DNA of 64,000 bases, taken from contig NC_091276.1 in assembly GCF_042100115.1 (NCBI RefSeq), positions 310,001-374,000 on the forward strand, written 5' to 3'. The DNA comes from Alternaria dauci (lineage: Eukaryota > Ascomycota > Dothideomycetes > Pleosporales > Pleosporaceae). Each line of letters starts with the position of its first letter. Positions within the stretch are counted from its first letter, which is position 1. This document shows, in pieces, positions 9,864-21,500 of the stretch. The translations under genes were made by a program, and so were the position numbers. Below the pieces are notes generated by a model. That model saw only the letters and a program-made list of their open reading frames with translations, ran no database searches and was not told where the DNA came from.

Positions 9864-12800
9864 TCCGCCCTAATAATCCTTAAGTAGCTAATAGAGGCTG
9901 TTAACCCTAACGCGCTGCCTAAGCTATATAACTACTTTAATATAATTAGTAGGATAAGTATAGGTAGGTAGGTAAATAGTTAAGAAGTATACTATAAGCT
10001 ATACTAATATACTAGGCTAATTACTATTATACTAGGCTAGCTAAGGATAAGCGTAGCTAACTATATTACTATATACCTATTACTCTCTAACTATATATTC
10101 TATAAGATATAGTACTAGGTAATAGTTAAGGGCTAGGTATAGGGCTAGTTTAACGTAGAGGAGCTAGCGTAGGTAGTAAAAGAAGTAGTAAAGTAGTAAG
10201 GCCTACTAGAGGATACGCTACTTAAGGATACGTCTAAAGTAGAGTATAAAATATAGGTAAGGGATATACTCTTATTAGAATAAAGGCTAACTACTATAGC
10301 TTTATATATATAATAAGTAAGGAGATAAGTAAGACTATCTATCTTATAAGCTATAAGACCCTACGTAGTAGTAGTAACCTACTTAATAGTATAATAATAT
10401 AGGAGGCCTACTAGGCTACCTTAGTAGTAACCTCCTTCTTTAACCTAATTATAGTTAGTAGATATAGTAAGGAGTTTATAGATAGGGTAATAGGGGTAAA
10501 TAACCTAGTGTAAGAGGTATAAGACTAGGTATAGCTAGCGTAGGGCCCTAAGCTACTAGAGGGTAAAGTTAAGTGTCTAGTCTTAATTAGAATAGGGGTA
10601 CTATTACTAAAGGCGTTTAAGGATAATATCTTTAATATTAGCTAGACACTAGCTACGATAGCTATAGAGATAGAGTAGACGGCTAAGTAGTTTTAGCGTA
10701 AGCGGGGGCTACTAGATAGTATAGGGTAGTACTACTAGTTTAACGTAGCATAAGGGCTAGAAGATATTAGGCTAGAAGAGGTAAAGAAGGTTAAGGAGAT
10801 AGTAGTAGTAACGTAGCGGTATATTAGCTTATAGGAGGTGTATAGGTAGATATAGGTATATATAGGTAGTATTATAAGCTAAGAGTATTAGTATAAGTAT
10901 TATCTTTATTTTAAGACTAGTAGCTAAAGTATATATAGACTTTAGTAAATACTAAACCCTCTTTAGCCTTAAGGGCGTACTAAGAGTAAGCTATTTTATA
11001 GACTAACTAGCTAAGATAGTAAAGCTTAAACGAGCGCTCCTACCTAAAGACTAGTAGAGTAGCTAATAGAAGATTTACGTGCTATATAGCCTTAGTAGTA
11101 TAAGTAAGACGTAGCTAGTAGTAGAGTTTATATAGTAATACTACTACTAGTTTAGTATAGTATTTTAGCTTAACGGACGTAGTAAGGACAGCCTAAAGTA
11201 GAGTATTACTAGCTACGCGGGTAGGATCCCTAAGGGCTAGATCCCTAACGTAAGTAGAGCCTATACTACCTATAGTAGCGTAGACGTTAATATAGTAGTA
11301 AGAGATATTATAAGCTAGCTTACGTAGCTAGATAACTATACTTAACTACTTATCTTTAATAACGTTAACTATAAGTATAGTAAGCGAGGTGCTAATCCTA
11401 ACGTATATAACGTAAAGCGCTACCTCTTAGGTGCCAACTATAGCACTATACTAATTATAATATAACTAGTAAAGCTAGAGTAGCTAGGCGCGTTGTAGTA
11501 GCTATATAAGGTAGATAAGAAGTAAGCGTAAGTAATCTTAGGAGCATAGTATAAGAGAATATATAGTAAGGTAAAACTTATTAATTACTTAAGTTAAGTA
11601 GCTATAGCTAATAAGAGCGCTATAGATCTAGCTAAGAGTAATTACTTACTATAGCTACTTAATAGCCTACTATTAGTAATTACGTAGGCAGGTGCCTATC
11701 TATAGGAGAGTAGGGTAGGACTTAAGATATACCTACGCTTCTATAAGTAGTAGTAGAGCGAGCTAATAGAGTTAAATAACTAGGGCGACACACTATTATA
11801 GGATTACCTAGATCGAAGTGTATAGATAATATAGGCTATCTTATACTAGGCTATCTACTATAAGTATAAGTATATAGTAAAACTACTACTACTATAGTTA
11901 TTCCTTAATAATAATAACCTATAGTATAGGCTATTTACTATAGTATATAAGGCCTTAGTAGGTACTATAAGAATACTATTAGTGTAGGTAGGAGAAATTA
12001 CGAGTAGTAAGTTAGCGTTTAGCTAGGCTATTTAGCTACTATAGAACTACTTACTTATTAAGGTAGTAGAAGTGATAGTAAGCTATATAACACACCTAGT
12101 AGTATATTACTAGGCGTACTACTACTAGGGTAAGTAGTTAGGGAAGGAGCTAGGCTAGATTATAGTTATTACTATTAGGTAGGTAGTACTAAATTAGTTT
12201 ATTACTAACTTATTAGCTTTATAATAGCGCCTTCTCCCCTATACCTAAGCGTACTCTTCGTAGGTGCTTAAGAGCGAGCTAGGACAGGGCTTAGAAGGTT
12301 CTAAATAGTATAAGCTCTACTTTAAAGAGGGTAAAGAAGTTTAAATACTACTTATTATAATATGTAATATAGGCGTTCTCTATACTAGTTAAGGTAAATT
12401 AGCGGAGGTAGCGTTATTATATAAGTTAGCGTTAAGAGGTAAAGAGGAAGTCCTAGGGCTAAAGCATATATTAATATTAGAGATAGTAGGTAGCCTTAGT
12501 AACGTCTATATAAACTAAAGTAGGCTAGTAGAGGTAGATTATATAATTAAGTAGGTATTATAGGGATTTAATAATATACTACTACTAAAGCACGCATTAA
12601 GACTACGGATAGTTAGTAATCTAGGTATAGTATATAAGAAACAGGGTAAGCTAGTAGATATAGAACTAATTTTTAAGTAGGTACTATAAGAGATAGAGGA
12701 GACACTTAGGCCTAAGTATATATTAATATTAATAGTATTAAATAATCTAGGTAATCTCTATAAGAACTAAGATAAGCTTACAGAAGTAGAGTATATACTT

Positions 12801-13761
12801 AGACGGGCATTAAGAGGGAAGGAAGAAACACTTAGGCCTAACTATCCTTTAACGTTATAGATAATTAGTAATATAGGTATTATCTATAAAAAACAGGGTA
12901 AGCTAGTAGAAGCAGAATAGATGTACTAGTGGGCGCTTTAAGGGAAGGAGGAGGTACTCAGACTAAGACGCATAGAGACATTAGAGATAGTAGGCAATCT
13001 AGGTAACCTATATGTGGAACAAGATAAGCTACTAGAGGCGGAGAACATGTATAAGCGGGCATTGGAAGGGTTTGTTGAAGCCTTAGGAACTGGACATGCA
13101 TCAACACAGCAGATAGTCATCGAACTAAATGCTGTCCGTCGCAGACAAGGCAAGTTTGAGGAGACAGGTCAAATGTTCGAGTAGGCACTACATTGTTGGC
13201 ACCAGGCAATTGGTGCCGCGTCTGTCCAGTGCACTGGCTCTGCAATTATCAGAATACCGCCAATTTGTCCTCATAGTCAGGATAAGATCCTGGTCTATAA
13301 TAAGATGATCGTCTCCTATAACTTAACTTGTAGAGCACCACATGTAGTATGATATTAGAGCAAGAGAGCAAGAGAACTACGCAAAACTAGGCGTAGTCAG
13401 CAGTTTGGGCATTTTCTACGCGGAACAGGGAAAGTTGAGAGAAACAGAGCAGATAGACCAGCGAGCGCTGCTAGGGTACGGATGTACAGTTGGGAACGCG
13501 TCTGTGCCACAGCAAATGCTTACACTCAACATATTAGATGGCATGGGAAGCCTGTGCATTGAGCAAGAGAAGCAGGCCAAGCACAGGATGTGTACTCAAA
13601 GGCACCACCTAGGCTGCAGGGCGACCTTAACTAGTCAAGCTACAGATGCAGAAAGCTTCAGCGTGTCTGCTTCACAAGCAAGCAATGTTGAGCAAACTTG
13701 GCCGCTAGCTGTTGACGATGTTTTTACCACAGTAGGAGGAGAAAACGTCAAAATGCTGTAA
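9864..13761 (+). pseudogene. NLR-like NB-ARC-TPR gene, RIP-inactivated (right copy)
   Basis: Frame 0 can be followed from about 9,864 to 13,190. FNVEELA at 10,149, the P-loop at 11,088-11,111 (now SLSSISKT, with the Gly before Lys changed to Ser) and the TPR unit MYKRALEG at 13,047 all fall in the same frame. Many TAG/TAA stops interrupt it. Downstream of the P-loop, VF*LNGRSKDSLK fits the conserved NB-ARC segment that follows it. The TPR zone spans about 12,300-13,190. After about 200 bp without a match in the left arm, a last TPR-like piece is open in another frame at 13,405-13,761. This is the inverted duplicate of the left-arm gene and is more mutated than it in the TPR part. Confidence 0.8.
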
Positions 13762-13942
13762 GATGCTTATTAATACCGTTAAGTAACAAGCCTAGAGGTT
13801 TCTGCAGAGAGAAAGCGAGGAGTCATGCTGATTGAAGCTAGAGTGGTTGGGGTAAAGCCTGGGCTAAGCGAGATAGGGGTGAGCGTGGGATGACAATAGA
13901 GCGGGGTTTACAAAGCGGAAACTGCAAATGCATGAGAGTGTA

Positions 13943-14328
13943 AAAGCAGCTTAGTTGTAACCTATCGCTGCTGACGCTAGACCTGTGGCTGCGTGGCTGC
14001 GTGGCTGAACGGCGCTTTTGCCAAGTGCTCCAGGACACCCGAAACCCGGCTCGGATTGGGAGCAGGGCCAGGTTTAAAGGCCCTGGCGCATAGTTCATGT
14101 TAACGAACACACCCAGCGTTAAAGCCGCAACCGCAACCAGCTTCCGATACAGCTATCGTGCAACTTTAAGATACAGTGTAATACACGACTATAGCTAACG
14201 CGAAAGCTTGTATGCTATAGAGATAAACCGTCGCGCCGCCCTACAGCTCCGCAGACCCGCCGTTCGTCCCTCGTTTAACCCACCACGTCCTCGTACTTCT
14301 CGAGCACATCGCAGCTAATACATATCCG
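13943..14328. repeat. Left terminal inverted repeat of the HET-ANK element
   Basis: About 386 bp pairing in reverse complement with 17,772-18,152. Shared words include AACCTATCGCTGCTGACGCT, GCACGACTATAGCTAACGCG (one difference) and CCGCAGACCCGCCGTT. Differences are mostly C/T and G/A, as expected from RIP or ageing. The left TIR keeps more C and G than the right. Confidence 0.88.
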
Positions 14329-14745
14329 CATGGTACAGAATACCGAGGTCTGAGTCTAAGCCGCAGCAAGTGGAGTGCGTGTCACTAGAGGAACGCCGTC
14401 GTTGCACGCTCGCGGCAAGGTGGAAGGGTCTGCATATCTTAGGGATACAGCTGTCGTACGGTTACATACCGAACGACTCCTTGCATGAGCACTAGAGCAC
14501 TGCGATCTCTAAGGATGATAAGAGTTTGGATGGCTAACGATGGCTAGGTAGGATATGGCAGAGTTCTAGAACAGGAACTAGCCGCCAGATTTTAGGCTAT
14601 GCTTAGCAAGACGTTACGCTATCTAAGGGTGCATACCGTCCTGCTATCCTCCCCAGTCCGCCTTGTGAGCCACTTCTTACAACACTGTCAACTTATATAA
14701 TAGTTGGCTGTAGGTTAGGAGGAGAGTAAGTAAAGATATATATAA
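14329..14745. other. Non-coding interior of the HET-ANK element, downstream side
   Basis: Nothing recognisable. It lies 3' of the HET-ankyrin gene and probably contains its 3' UTR and terminator. Confidence 0.4.
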
Positions 14746-15036
14746 TTAGGAGAAATTAGGGTGCGACTGCAGCTGCTTAACTAGCTCCTCGTGCCCGTTC
14801 CGTGTCGCCCACGATAGCGGCGTCCGTCCGTAATCACTATCCTTCGAGTCGACGTCGACCTTGCCTGTCTCTAGCAGCAGCTCGACTACCGCTTCGTGCC
14901 CGTTCTCTGCCGCCCATGATAGCGGCGTCCGTCCGTGCTTATCCTTCAAGTCAACATCGACCTTGCCTGTCTCTAGCAGCAGCTTGACTACCGCCTCGTG
15001 CCTGTTCTCTGCCGCCCATGATAGCGGCGTCCGTCC
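14746..15036 (-). pseudogene. Ankyrin repeats cut off from the HET gene by one nonsense codon
   Basis: The frame continues directly past the stop at 15,037-15,039 and encodes about three more ankyrin units (GRTPLSWAAENGHEAVVELL and variants) to a natural-looking stop at 14,746. The stop sits at a D-x-G junction where the sister repeat has Tyr (GATTACGGA against GATTAGGGA). The change is C to G on the coding strand, which is not the RIP transition. Either the protein is truncated, or readthrough or an assembly error hides the full array. Confidence 0.8.
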
Positions 15037-16951
15037 CTAATCACTATCCTTTGAGTCGACGTCGACCTTGCCTGTCTCTAGCAGCAGCTTGACTACCGCT
15101 TTGTGCCCGTTCTCTGCCGCCCATGATAGCGGCGTCCGTGCGTTCCTATCGTTTAAATCTGGATCGATACCATGTTTCGCAAGTAGTAAGTTTACTAGCC
15201 CATAGTAGCCGTTCCCTGCGGCCCACATTAGCGGCGTCTGACCGTCGTATTGGCTTCCTAGCGTGTTCGAATCCACTTCTCCAAGCGCAATCTCATAGCC
15301 ATTCACAGCCTCTTGGAGCTTCTCTTCTGCCTCTTCATTCTCTTCCATATCTCCCAGTATTAATGCAACGTTCCATGTTCTGGTTGCGTTATCCAGGTAC
15401 CTTTCTGACTCTGTCTTTGAACATTCTAACACTGAAATGTTTGTTCTTATTAACGTTTCGTAGCTTTCTTGATCTTGATGTTTCCCGAGGGAACTTCCCC
15501 AGTTCCAGACAAGTAGGAAATCGCGGGTGAAGCTATTTTCCGATTGGGAGATTGTTGGCCACTTAACATGTCTATTCTTCGTTGGTATATCCTCTGGGGG
15601 AGTAGCTGCAATCATGATAATGGCAAAGTAATCTTTACACAATCTGGCAATCATAGGCTTTGAAGCTCCTTGAAGAAGGCAGATGATATCTCCATTTTGG
15701 ATGGATTTTGCCGAGGCCTGGAGGGTCCAGTGAGCGCTCCACTCTCCCTTTTCTTCTGGCTGCCTTGGTATGTTTTTGAAGGTGACATCTACACCCTGTT
15801 TGTCACCTCGAGCCATACCGCTCTGTACTGAGGTGACCTTACCGAGAACACAGCCCTTACTCTTGATTACTGCGATCTCCCTATCCCGCCAAGTCTCCAC
15901 AGATATCTTTTCAGAGAGAAGAAACTTGGTTAGTCGCTGCAAGATCTCCTCCCATGGAACTCCGTAGTTAGGCAATAGGCCAAATTTGCTGAGATCATCC
16001 GAGCTTATGCCGAGCAAGGCATATACCTTATCGTGGCGCTTGGTAGCCTCATGGGCATGATACATGTCTATCAGCTCACCTAGTGGGCATATATCCAGAG
16101 ATGACCTGCCTGAACTACCCATCGAATAGGCAGGTCTGAAAATCGCTTCTCTGATTAGGTAGGTTACCGAACGGATCAACCCTTGCAAGTCTGGGCGAGC
16201 TTTGTAGAAATCCTTCAATGAATCAACACCTAAGCAGAAGGCGTATCCGTCAATCGTCTTAGATCCACACATGATCAGGATATGTCGAGCTGCGGCAACT
16301 TCTTGGAGTATCTACATTACGTTTAGTAATTCGTACGAATGTTATAAGTGTCTATTCCCATGCCCAGATGCGCCGAAACCACGGTCGTTGAAGCAGCGCA
16401 AGAACTGCTCGCTGAATCCTCTCGCTGTCTAAGGAGTTTGTAGACTTCTTGGCCCCAGCAAGGCGTGTCGCTTCGAGCACTAGATCGCTATCGTCTGCCG
16501 CCACTCCAAGCCAAACGATTACACGATTTGCATGACCATAGATTTTCGCCATAGACTGAATCTGGTGCTCCTTCTCTTCCTGATTCGCTTGGTCGATGCA
16601 AATAGCATCTACCCAGACGGTTCGAGCGATATCGCGATCCCGAAGGCGTAATAGGGCGGCGTAGAGGTTTGTTGTAACAGACAAGACATGACTGTCTATG
16701 AAGATAGGTACAATCTCATTTAGGTTGCCCCATACGTAGGATAAAGCTTCGTATGGGAGAGTACCTTTACCTGGCTCTAAAGAGTAATTGAGGAGTTCGC
16801 ATTCGATAATAGCAGTCTCGTTCTTGTTTGGAATTAGGCGAAGCAAGCGAATGTTATCATTCCCCGGTGGAATCGAAAAATGGCAGTACGGGATACTCTT
16901 CACCACCTGATGGTATATCGCAGCCCATGTCACAGCCCATGTCGTTTCCAT
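15037..16951 (-). CDS. HET-domain protein with C-terminal ankyrin repeats (transposon cargo)
   Basis: Two exons are inferred: 16,951-16,364 and 16,311-15,037. The 52-nt intron begins GC rather than GT and contains TTACTAAAC as branch site. It restores the HET motif across the junction (PWFRRIW | ILQEVAAARH). The product is about 620 residues. Visible HET blocks are LPYEALSYVWGN, TVWVDAICIDQANQEEKEHQ and the RRIW-QEVAAAR block. A middle region follows (KVYALLGISSD), then a helical stretch and two ankyrin units before the early stop. HET domains trigger heterokaryon-incompatibility cell death in filamentous fungi (family knowledge). The frame is open from 17,008, but the first in-frame ATG is 16,951. 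Composition is not RIPed, unlike the surrounding arm, consistent with recent arrival. Confidence 0.86.
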
Positions 16952-17771
16952 CGCCTCTTCTGGCACAAATCGGGCCCGGTCCAGGTTTTCGGTAAGGTTT
17001 GTGAACAATAGAGTGAGCTAGGAGTGTGCAGTTCCACGCGCAGATAGGTAGCTAGGCCGTGAGGGAGAGCAGAACCTTAGGTCTCTCAGCTGATGTCTTG
17101 GCACCTAAAGTCCCCTCCTGTGTCTTGTGCCTTTGTAGGTGGGGTAGCGCAAAGTGGCTGAGCCTTTCGCAATTCAATTAAGTTAAGCGTGTTCATATTG
17201 CATGAGGATGGTTTGGTACTTAATGTCGCCCCCACTAGCAAGGAAGGCGGCCGACCCGCACCAGCCACACCCTTGCCATGAACGTCGGCACTGGATCGCA
17301 TTGCGAAGAGATACAAGGGTCATTGTCGATAACAGGACGGCATGCAGCTTTAGATAGCGTTGTACCTTACCATGCGTAGGTACTACTAGATCTCTGCTCT
17401 ACCCTACCAAGCGCTCATGAGCATCGACGGCCCAAACTCCTCATCACCCCTAAAGATCAAACTAAAGCACCTCTCTACGGCCCTAATGATTGCAGTGCTC
17501 ATGCAAAGCCCCATTCGTTGTATGACCGTGCGACAGCTGTGTCCCCAAGGTATGCAGACCCTTTCCCCCTTTAAGTGTGCGTGCAACGACGGCGTCCTTC
17601 CAGTAACACTCACTCCGCTTGCCGAAGCCTAGACTCGGATCTGGGTGTTCTATATCATGCCAGCTAATCACTATCTCCTAACATGCCCGCTGTGTGAGAC
17701 CTGCCCACCCTGTTCTTTGGGCGCCACCTAACTCACGATATTCTCCTTCAACGAGCTGAAGCGATATCTAG
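16952..17771. other. Upstream region of the HET-ANK gene inside the element
   Basis: About 0.8 kb between the gene start and the right TIR. Small ORFs on both strands show no conserved motif and no DDE or helix-turn-helix signature, so I see no transposase remnant. It presumably holds the promoter. Confidence 0.5.
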
Positions 17772-18152
17772 CCGTTGTTTAGTATATGTATCGGTTGCGG
17801 TGTGCTCAAGGGGGACGAGGACATGGTAAGTTAGACGAGGAATCAACGGCGGGTCTGCGGGGCTGTAGAGCGGCGCGACGGTTCATCTCTATAGCATTAA
17901 AGCTTTCGCGTTAGCTATAGTCGTGCATTACACTGTGTCTTAAAGCTGCACGAAGGCTGTATTAGAAGCTAATTGCGGTTTTAATGCTAGGAGTGCTTAT
18001 TAACATAAGCTATACGTTAGGGCCTTTAAACCTAGCCCTGTTCCTAATCTGAGCTAGTTTTTGGATATCCCGGAGCGCTTGGCAAAAGCGTCGCACAGCT
18101 ACACAGCCACAGATCTAGCGTCAGCAGCGATAGGTTACAGCTAAGCTGCTTT
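17772..18152. repeat. Right terminal inverted repeat of the HET-ANK element
   Basis: Inverted partner of 13,943-14,328. It is slightly more AT-rich, with a few small indels (for example fewer copies of a GGCTGCGT word). Confidence 0.88.
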
Positions 18153-18545
18153 TAGCTAGGTGTACGGGGTCCTTATCGTTTAGCACTTCTAGCAGGCGGA
18201 CTTAAAACTAGCACAGAAGCACGACAGCCTCTTAAGCTTTTACGCAATGCTTAGGATAAGATATTAATATAATAAGCTATAAGTTAACGGACTTTTAATA
18301 AGATGCATAAGCTTTTAACGCACCTACTACTAGCTAGAGTAAGGCAGTCGCGTAATGCTCCTACTAAATTGTCGTATTGCATAGTAAGCTAAACCTATAT
18401 CTTAAAAAACATAAGGAAAGAATAGGCTTTATAGCGCAAGGCAACTATTCTGAGGATATTTATTCCTGTAGCCTGTTGTGGGGTTTGTTATGGGGAAGTG
18501 TCTGTGGTGTCTCGTCACACAGTGCGTCTCGCTACGCAGTGACCG

Positions 18546-21500
18546 GTATTACACCTAAAACAGGCCTTACAGAAGAGCAGATGGACGCGTTGTATGAGCG
18601 GAGCAGTTAGGATAACGAAACTTAACACTATGGACAACTATTGTATATGCAATCAAGCTCATCAATCCAGCTTCAAGCCAAGCCGACGATTTTGACCTAT
18701 CAAGCCTACTAAGACAAGCCTACAACACCAAAAACGCCAAAAAGCCAAGCTCACGGCCACGGCCGGCTTATTGCCATCTCTAGCAGCAGCTACCCCAACT
18801 CCGAGCTCCCAGCTCTAACCCCCACCAACGCACCTTTAATACTTTATCTCCCACTCTACAAGTGTCCGCAGTCTTACCTAGTGCACTTAGAATCTCCCTA
18901 AAATCTCCTAGCTAGCCTGCTAGTGACTGCTATTACCATCTCGGCTTCCTCTAGCCCGCCTCGGCAACCTTAGCCTCTGCCCTCGCGACCCCTACTACAG
19001 ACGGTCCTTACGATCCCTACGTCCTACCATCCTTAAAATACACAATCCTTACAGCACAGAACCCTATAAACTAGGCTGTTAGCTGGTTCTGCGGCTGCGT
19101 TATTACTCCCTGCTAGCTCCTTCTCAGCCTTGCCCTCATCCTTATTTCTGCCTTAAGCTGCCCCTCCCCTCTTCCTCTCTTACTGCTACTAATACGACTG
19201 TCTAGATGCTTACAGACATCTAGACTAAAGAATATCGTAACAGCCTTACAAGTCTTTCTTCTATAATGTGTAGTAGCGCAATTTTACTGCGCTAGGCGAC
19301 CTATTAGGGAAGCGTTTACATATCTCTTACCACTCTATACCCTGTTTATCCTTTAATAAGATTAAACGCACTTCATCTAACTCTAGCTATAGCTTATGCG
19401 TTCTTCGGCTGCATTCTTTTATAACTTCCTCTCTATTCTTACCTTCTTCATCGTCGTCGTCGTCGTCTAAGTAGTCCGTTCCATAACTAGAAGCGTCACT
19501 ATAGGAACTACTCATCCACTTCGCATTTAAGCCTCTGCGATTGCAGAGGTTTAGGGCACTGTCTTCACACTAGTACCCTAGCAACATCTATAAACCCAGC
19601 GATAGCTAGATTATATGGGTAACTTTACCTTATTCGCTAAGAAACTTATAACCTAGGGCTACAAGATTAGGAGACCAATTTAAGTTACTATAATATAAAT
19701 TTACTGTCACGATTAAGGAGCCGTTTAGAATAGCGCAGAGCGTAAGATCAGTTATCTAACAAGACATACTAAGGCCAGATTCATAGTTAATGTTAGTTCT
19801 ATCGCTAGCCGTCGTGTCTAGAGAGTATAATCGTGGGGAGCAAAACTAATCCCCTTTATCAATATTAGGTTGTCTTAGAATTAACTTTTATTATAGCTAG
19901 CTTAACATTACTTGTTACGGTGCCCTCGTAGGCACCATATTATAGTTTAATAGTCTAAGAGCAGTGTTTAGTCGCTTACGTCTCGTCTCAGGCACCTAAG
20001 CCCTGCGTCTACGCTATTAAGATCTCAATAGAGGGATGTTACGTACCTCGTCGTAGCTAAGTTCCTCTTTAAAGATTTCCCTAGCTTTACTACCGCTATC
20101 TTATCTGTTTATCACACGCCTATCAGATTCCTAACTAACATCTTATTCAAATTCTAGTCCTTCAGAAGGAGTAGTAGATCCTCTTACCTATAGTAGCTTT
20201 TCAACTATTCCCTAGGAATAGGCGTTGTTACTATCTTCTACAGCGCGGAGGTCAGTTAAAGGCAGGACTAGGCTCATCGCACTATCGCCTTCGCGGCCAG
20301 CACCTAGGGGACTAGGGATAGGACTGTCACCGGCGCTAAGATCTAACAGAGGCGTTGAATTAGGCGTAGATACAGGTTCGAGTATAGGACTCTGTGCTTG
20401 TCGCTTAGCTAGCCTATACCGCTTTACTAGATAGAAGACTTCCCGCTCTAGATCTAGTATAAAGCTCAGAACCGCTGCTAGGGGGATAGTTGTAGAATTA
20501 ACATTCGAAGATTAACGCGATCGTTTCCGTGTCACATCAACGATGCTAAAGGACGTCTCCAGTAATCTCTCTTTAACGGTATCAGCGTAGTTCTATACAC
20601 TAATTAGATAGTATCACTCACCATAACAAGGACTTCTAATATCCCTTATAGAGAAAGCGCGCTCTACAGCTGCGCCGAGATTACCGCGCCAACTAACATA
20701 GTTCCCTTCTTTACTAGCAGTCAGGTCATAACTGTTCTCCTTAGGGTCAGAGGCCTTATTACTAGGCTAAAAGTGCGCAGCGCTGTGTTATTCTTTAGCC
20801 GTACCACTCTCCTTAGTTACGACGCGTGTGGCGTAATCCATTACTCCCTCGTCAAGCAATCCACGGCAAAACTAGTAGCGACCGTCGCTAGACGCGAGAT
20901 TATACGTGTTTATTTAATAGTCTACTCTAAATAGACCGCACGTCGCTAAGCCTATCTCCTCAACATCTATAATATAGCCTACTACCTAGACCTGTAGTGT
21001 CTGTTAAGAGACAGTATAAAGGTCACCCTCAGTATCTACACACAAGTTAGTCTAGTTCAAGTCGCTTACATAACTAACAAGCAAACAATACCTTAATGTA
21101 GCAATCCTAAACTATACGCCGCCTCCTCTACATAATCTCTACAAGTAGTATACCCTATAACCTTAGCCTTAGCCTTAGATTTAGTACGCTTAAGTAACGT
21201 AGGGTCGTAATATTTAAACTAAGATAAAGTGGTCTAAGGAACTAAAGTAAAAGTAGCTATTATAAGATTATAATAGGATCTAATAGACTCTAGCTAAGGA
21301 AACAGTATAGTGTCTAGGAGTTTAAGTAGAAAATAACTCACCTAGCTAACGACTTCTCTAGGGGAGAAGACTTCTAGATAATAACGCTAAATTAATTATA
21401 GTACGCTATCCTTAGTGTCTCTAACACAACCTTCGTTATTTAACTATATCCTACTCTTAACTTAACTATTACTGCATAAGCTACTAGGGTACGTACGACT

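Larger units (their letters stand above)
13941..18154. mobile_element. 4.2-kb TIR element with TA duplication carrying a HET-ankyrin gene
   Basis: The element lies between TA at 13,941-13,942 and TA at 18,153-18,154. Its ends are AAAGCAGCTTAG... and the inverse, and the TIRs are about 385 bp each. The other arm of the giant repeat shows the uninterrupted site: near 1,806-1,832 it reads CCTAGCTACACTCC with a single TA, where the right arm has GTGTA[element]TAGCTAGG. The empty site fixes both ends and the TA duplication, the signature of Tc1/mariner-type transposition. The only gene seen inside is the HET-ankyrin gene; no transposase is present, so the element would be non-autonomous. It inserted about 180 bp downstream of the NLR-like gene, after the arms had formed. 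Confidence 0.87.
9463..18545. repeat. Right arm of the giant inverted repeat, interrupted by a 4.2-kb element
   Basis: This is the inverted partner of 1,419-6,049. Without the insertion at 13,941-18,154 it is about 4.9 kb. The extra length comes partly from about 200 bp near 13,195-13,400 that I do not find in the left arm. The TPR part of this arm is more heavily RIP-mutated than its left counterpart, while the inner 1.3 kb looks identical. Its outer end at 18,545 mirrors 1,419. Beyond it the flanks are unrelated, so the structure has defined ends. Confidence 0.88.

Noticed and set aside
17086..17671. Small ORFs near the right TIR of the HET-ANK element as a transposase remnant
   Set aside because: No DDE, helix-turn-helix or other transposase motif in any frame.
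1413..18551. TA target-site duplication of the 17-kb structure
   Set aside because: TA is present near both ends but three unmatched bases separate it from the repeat, so it is not strong enough to call as a feature.
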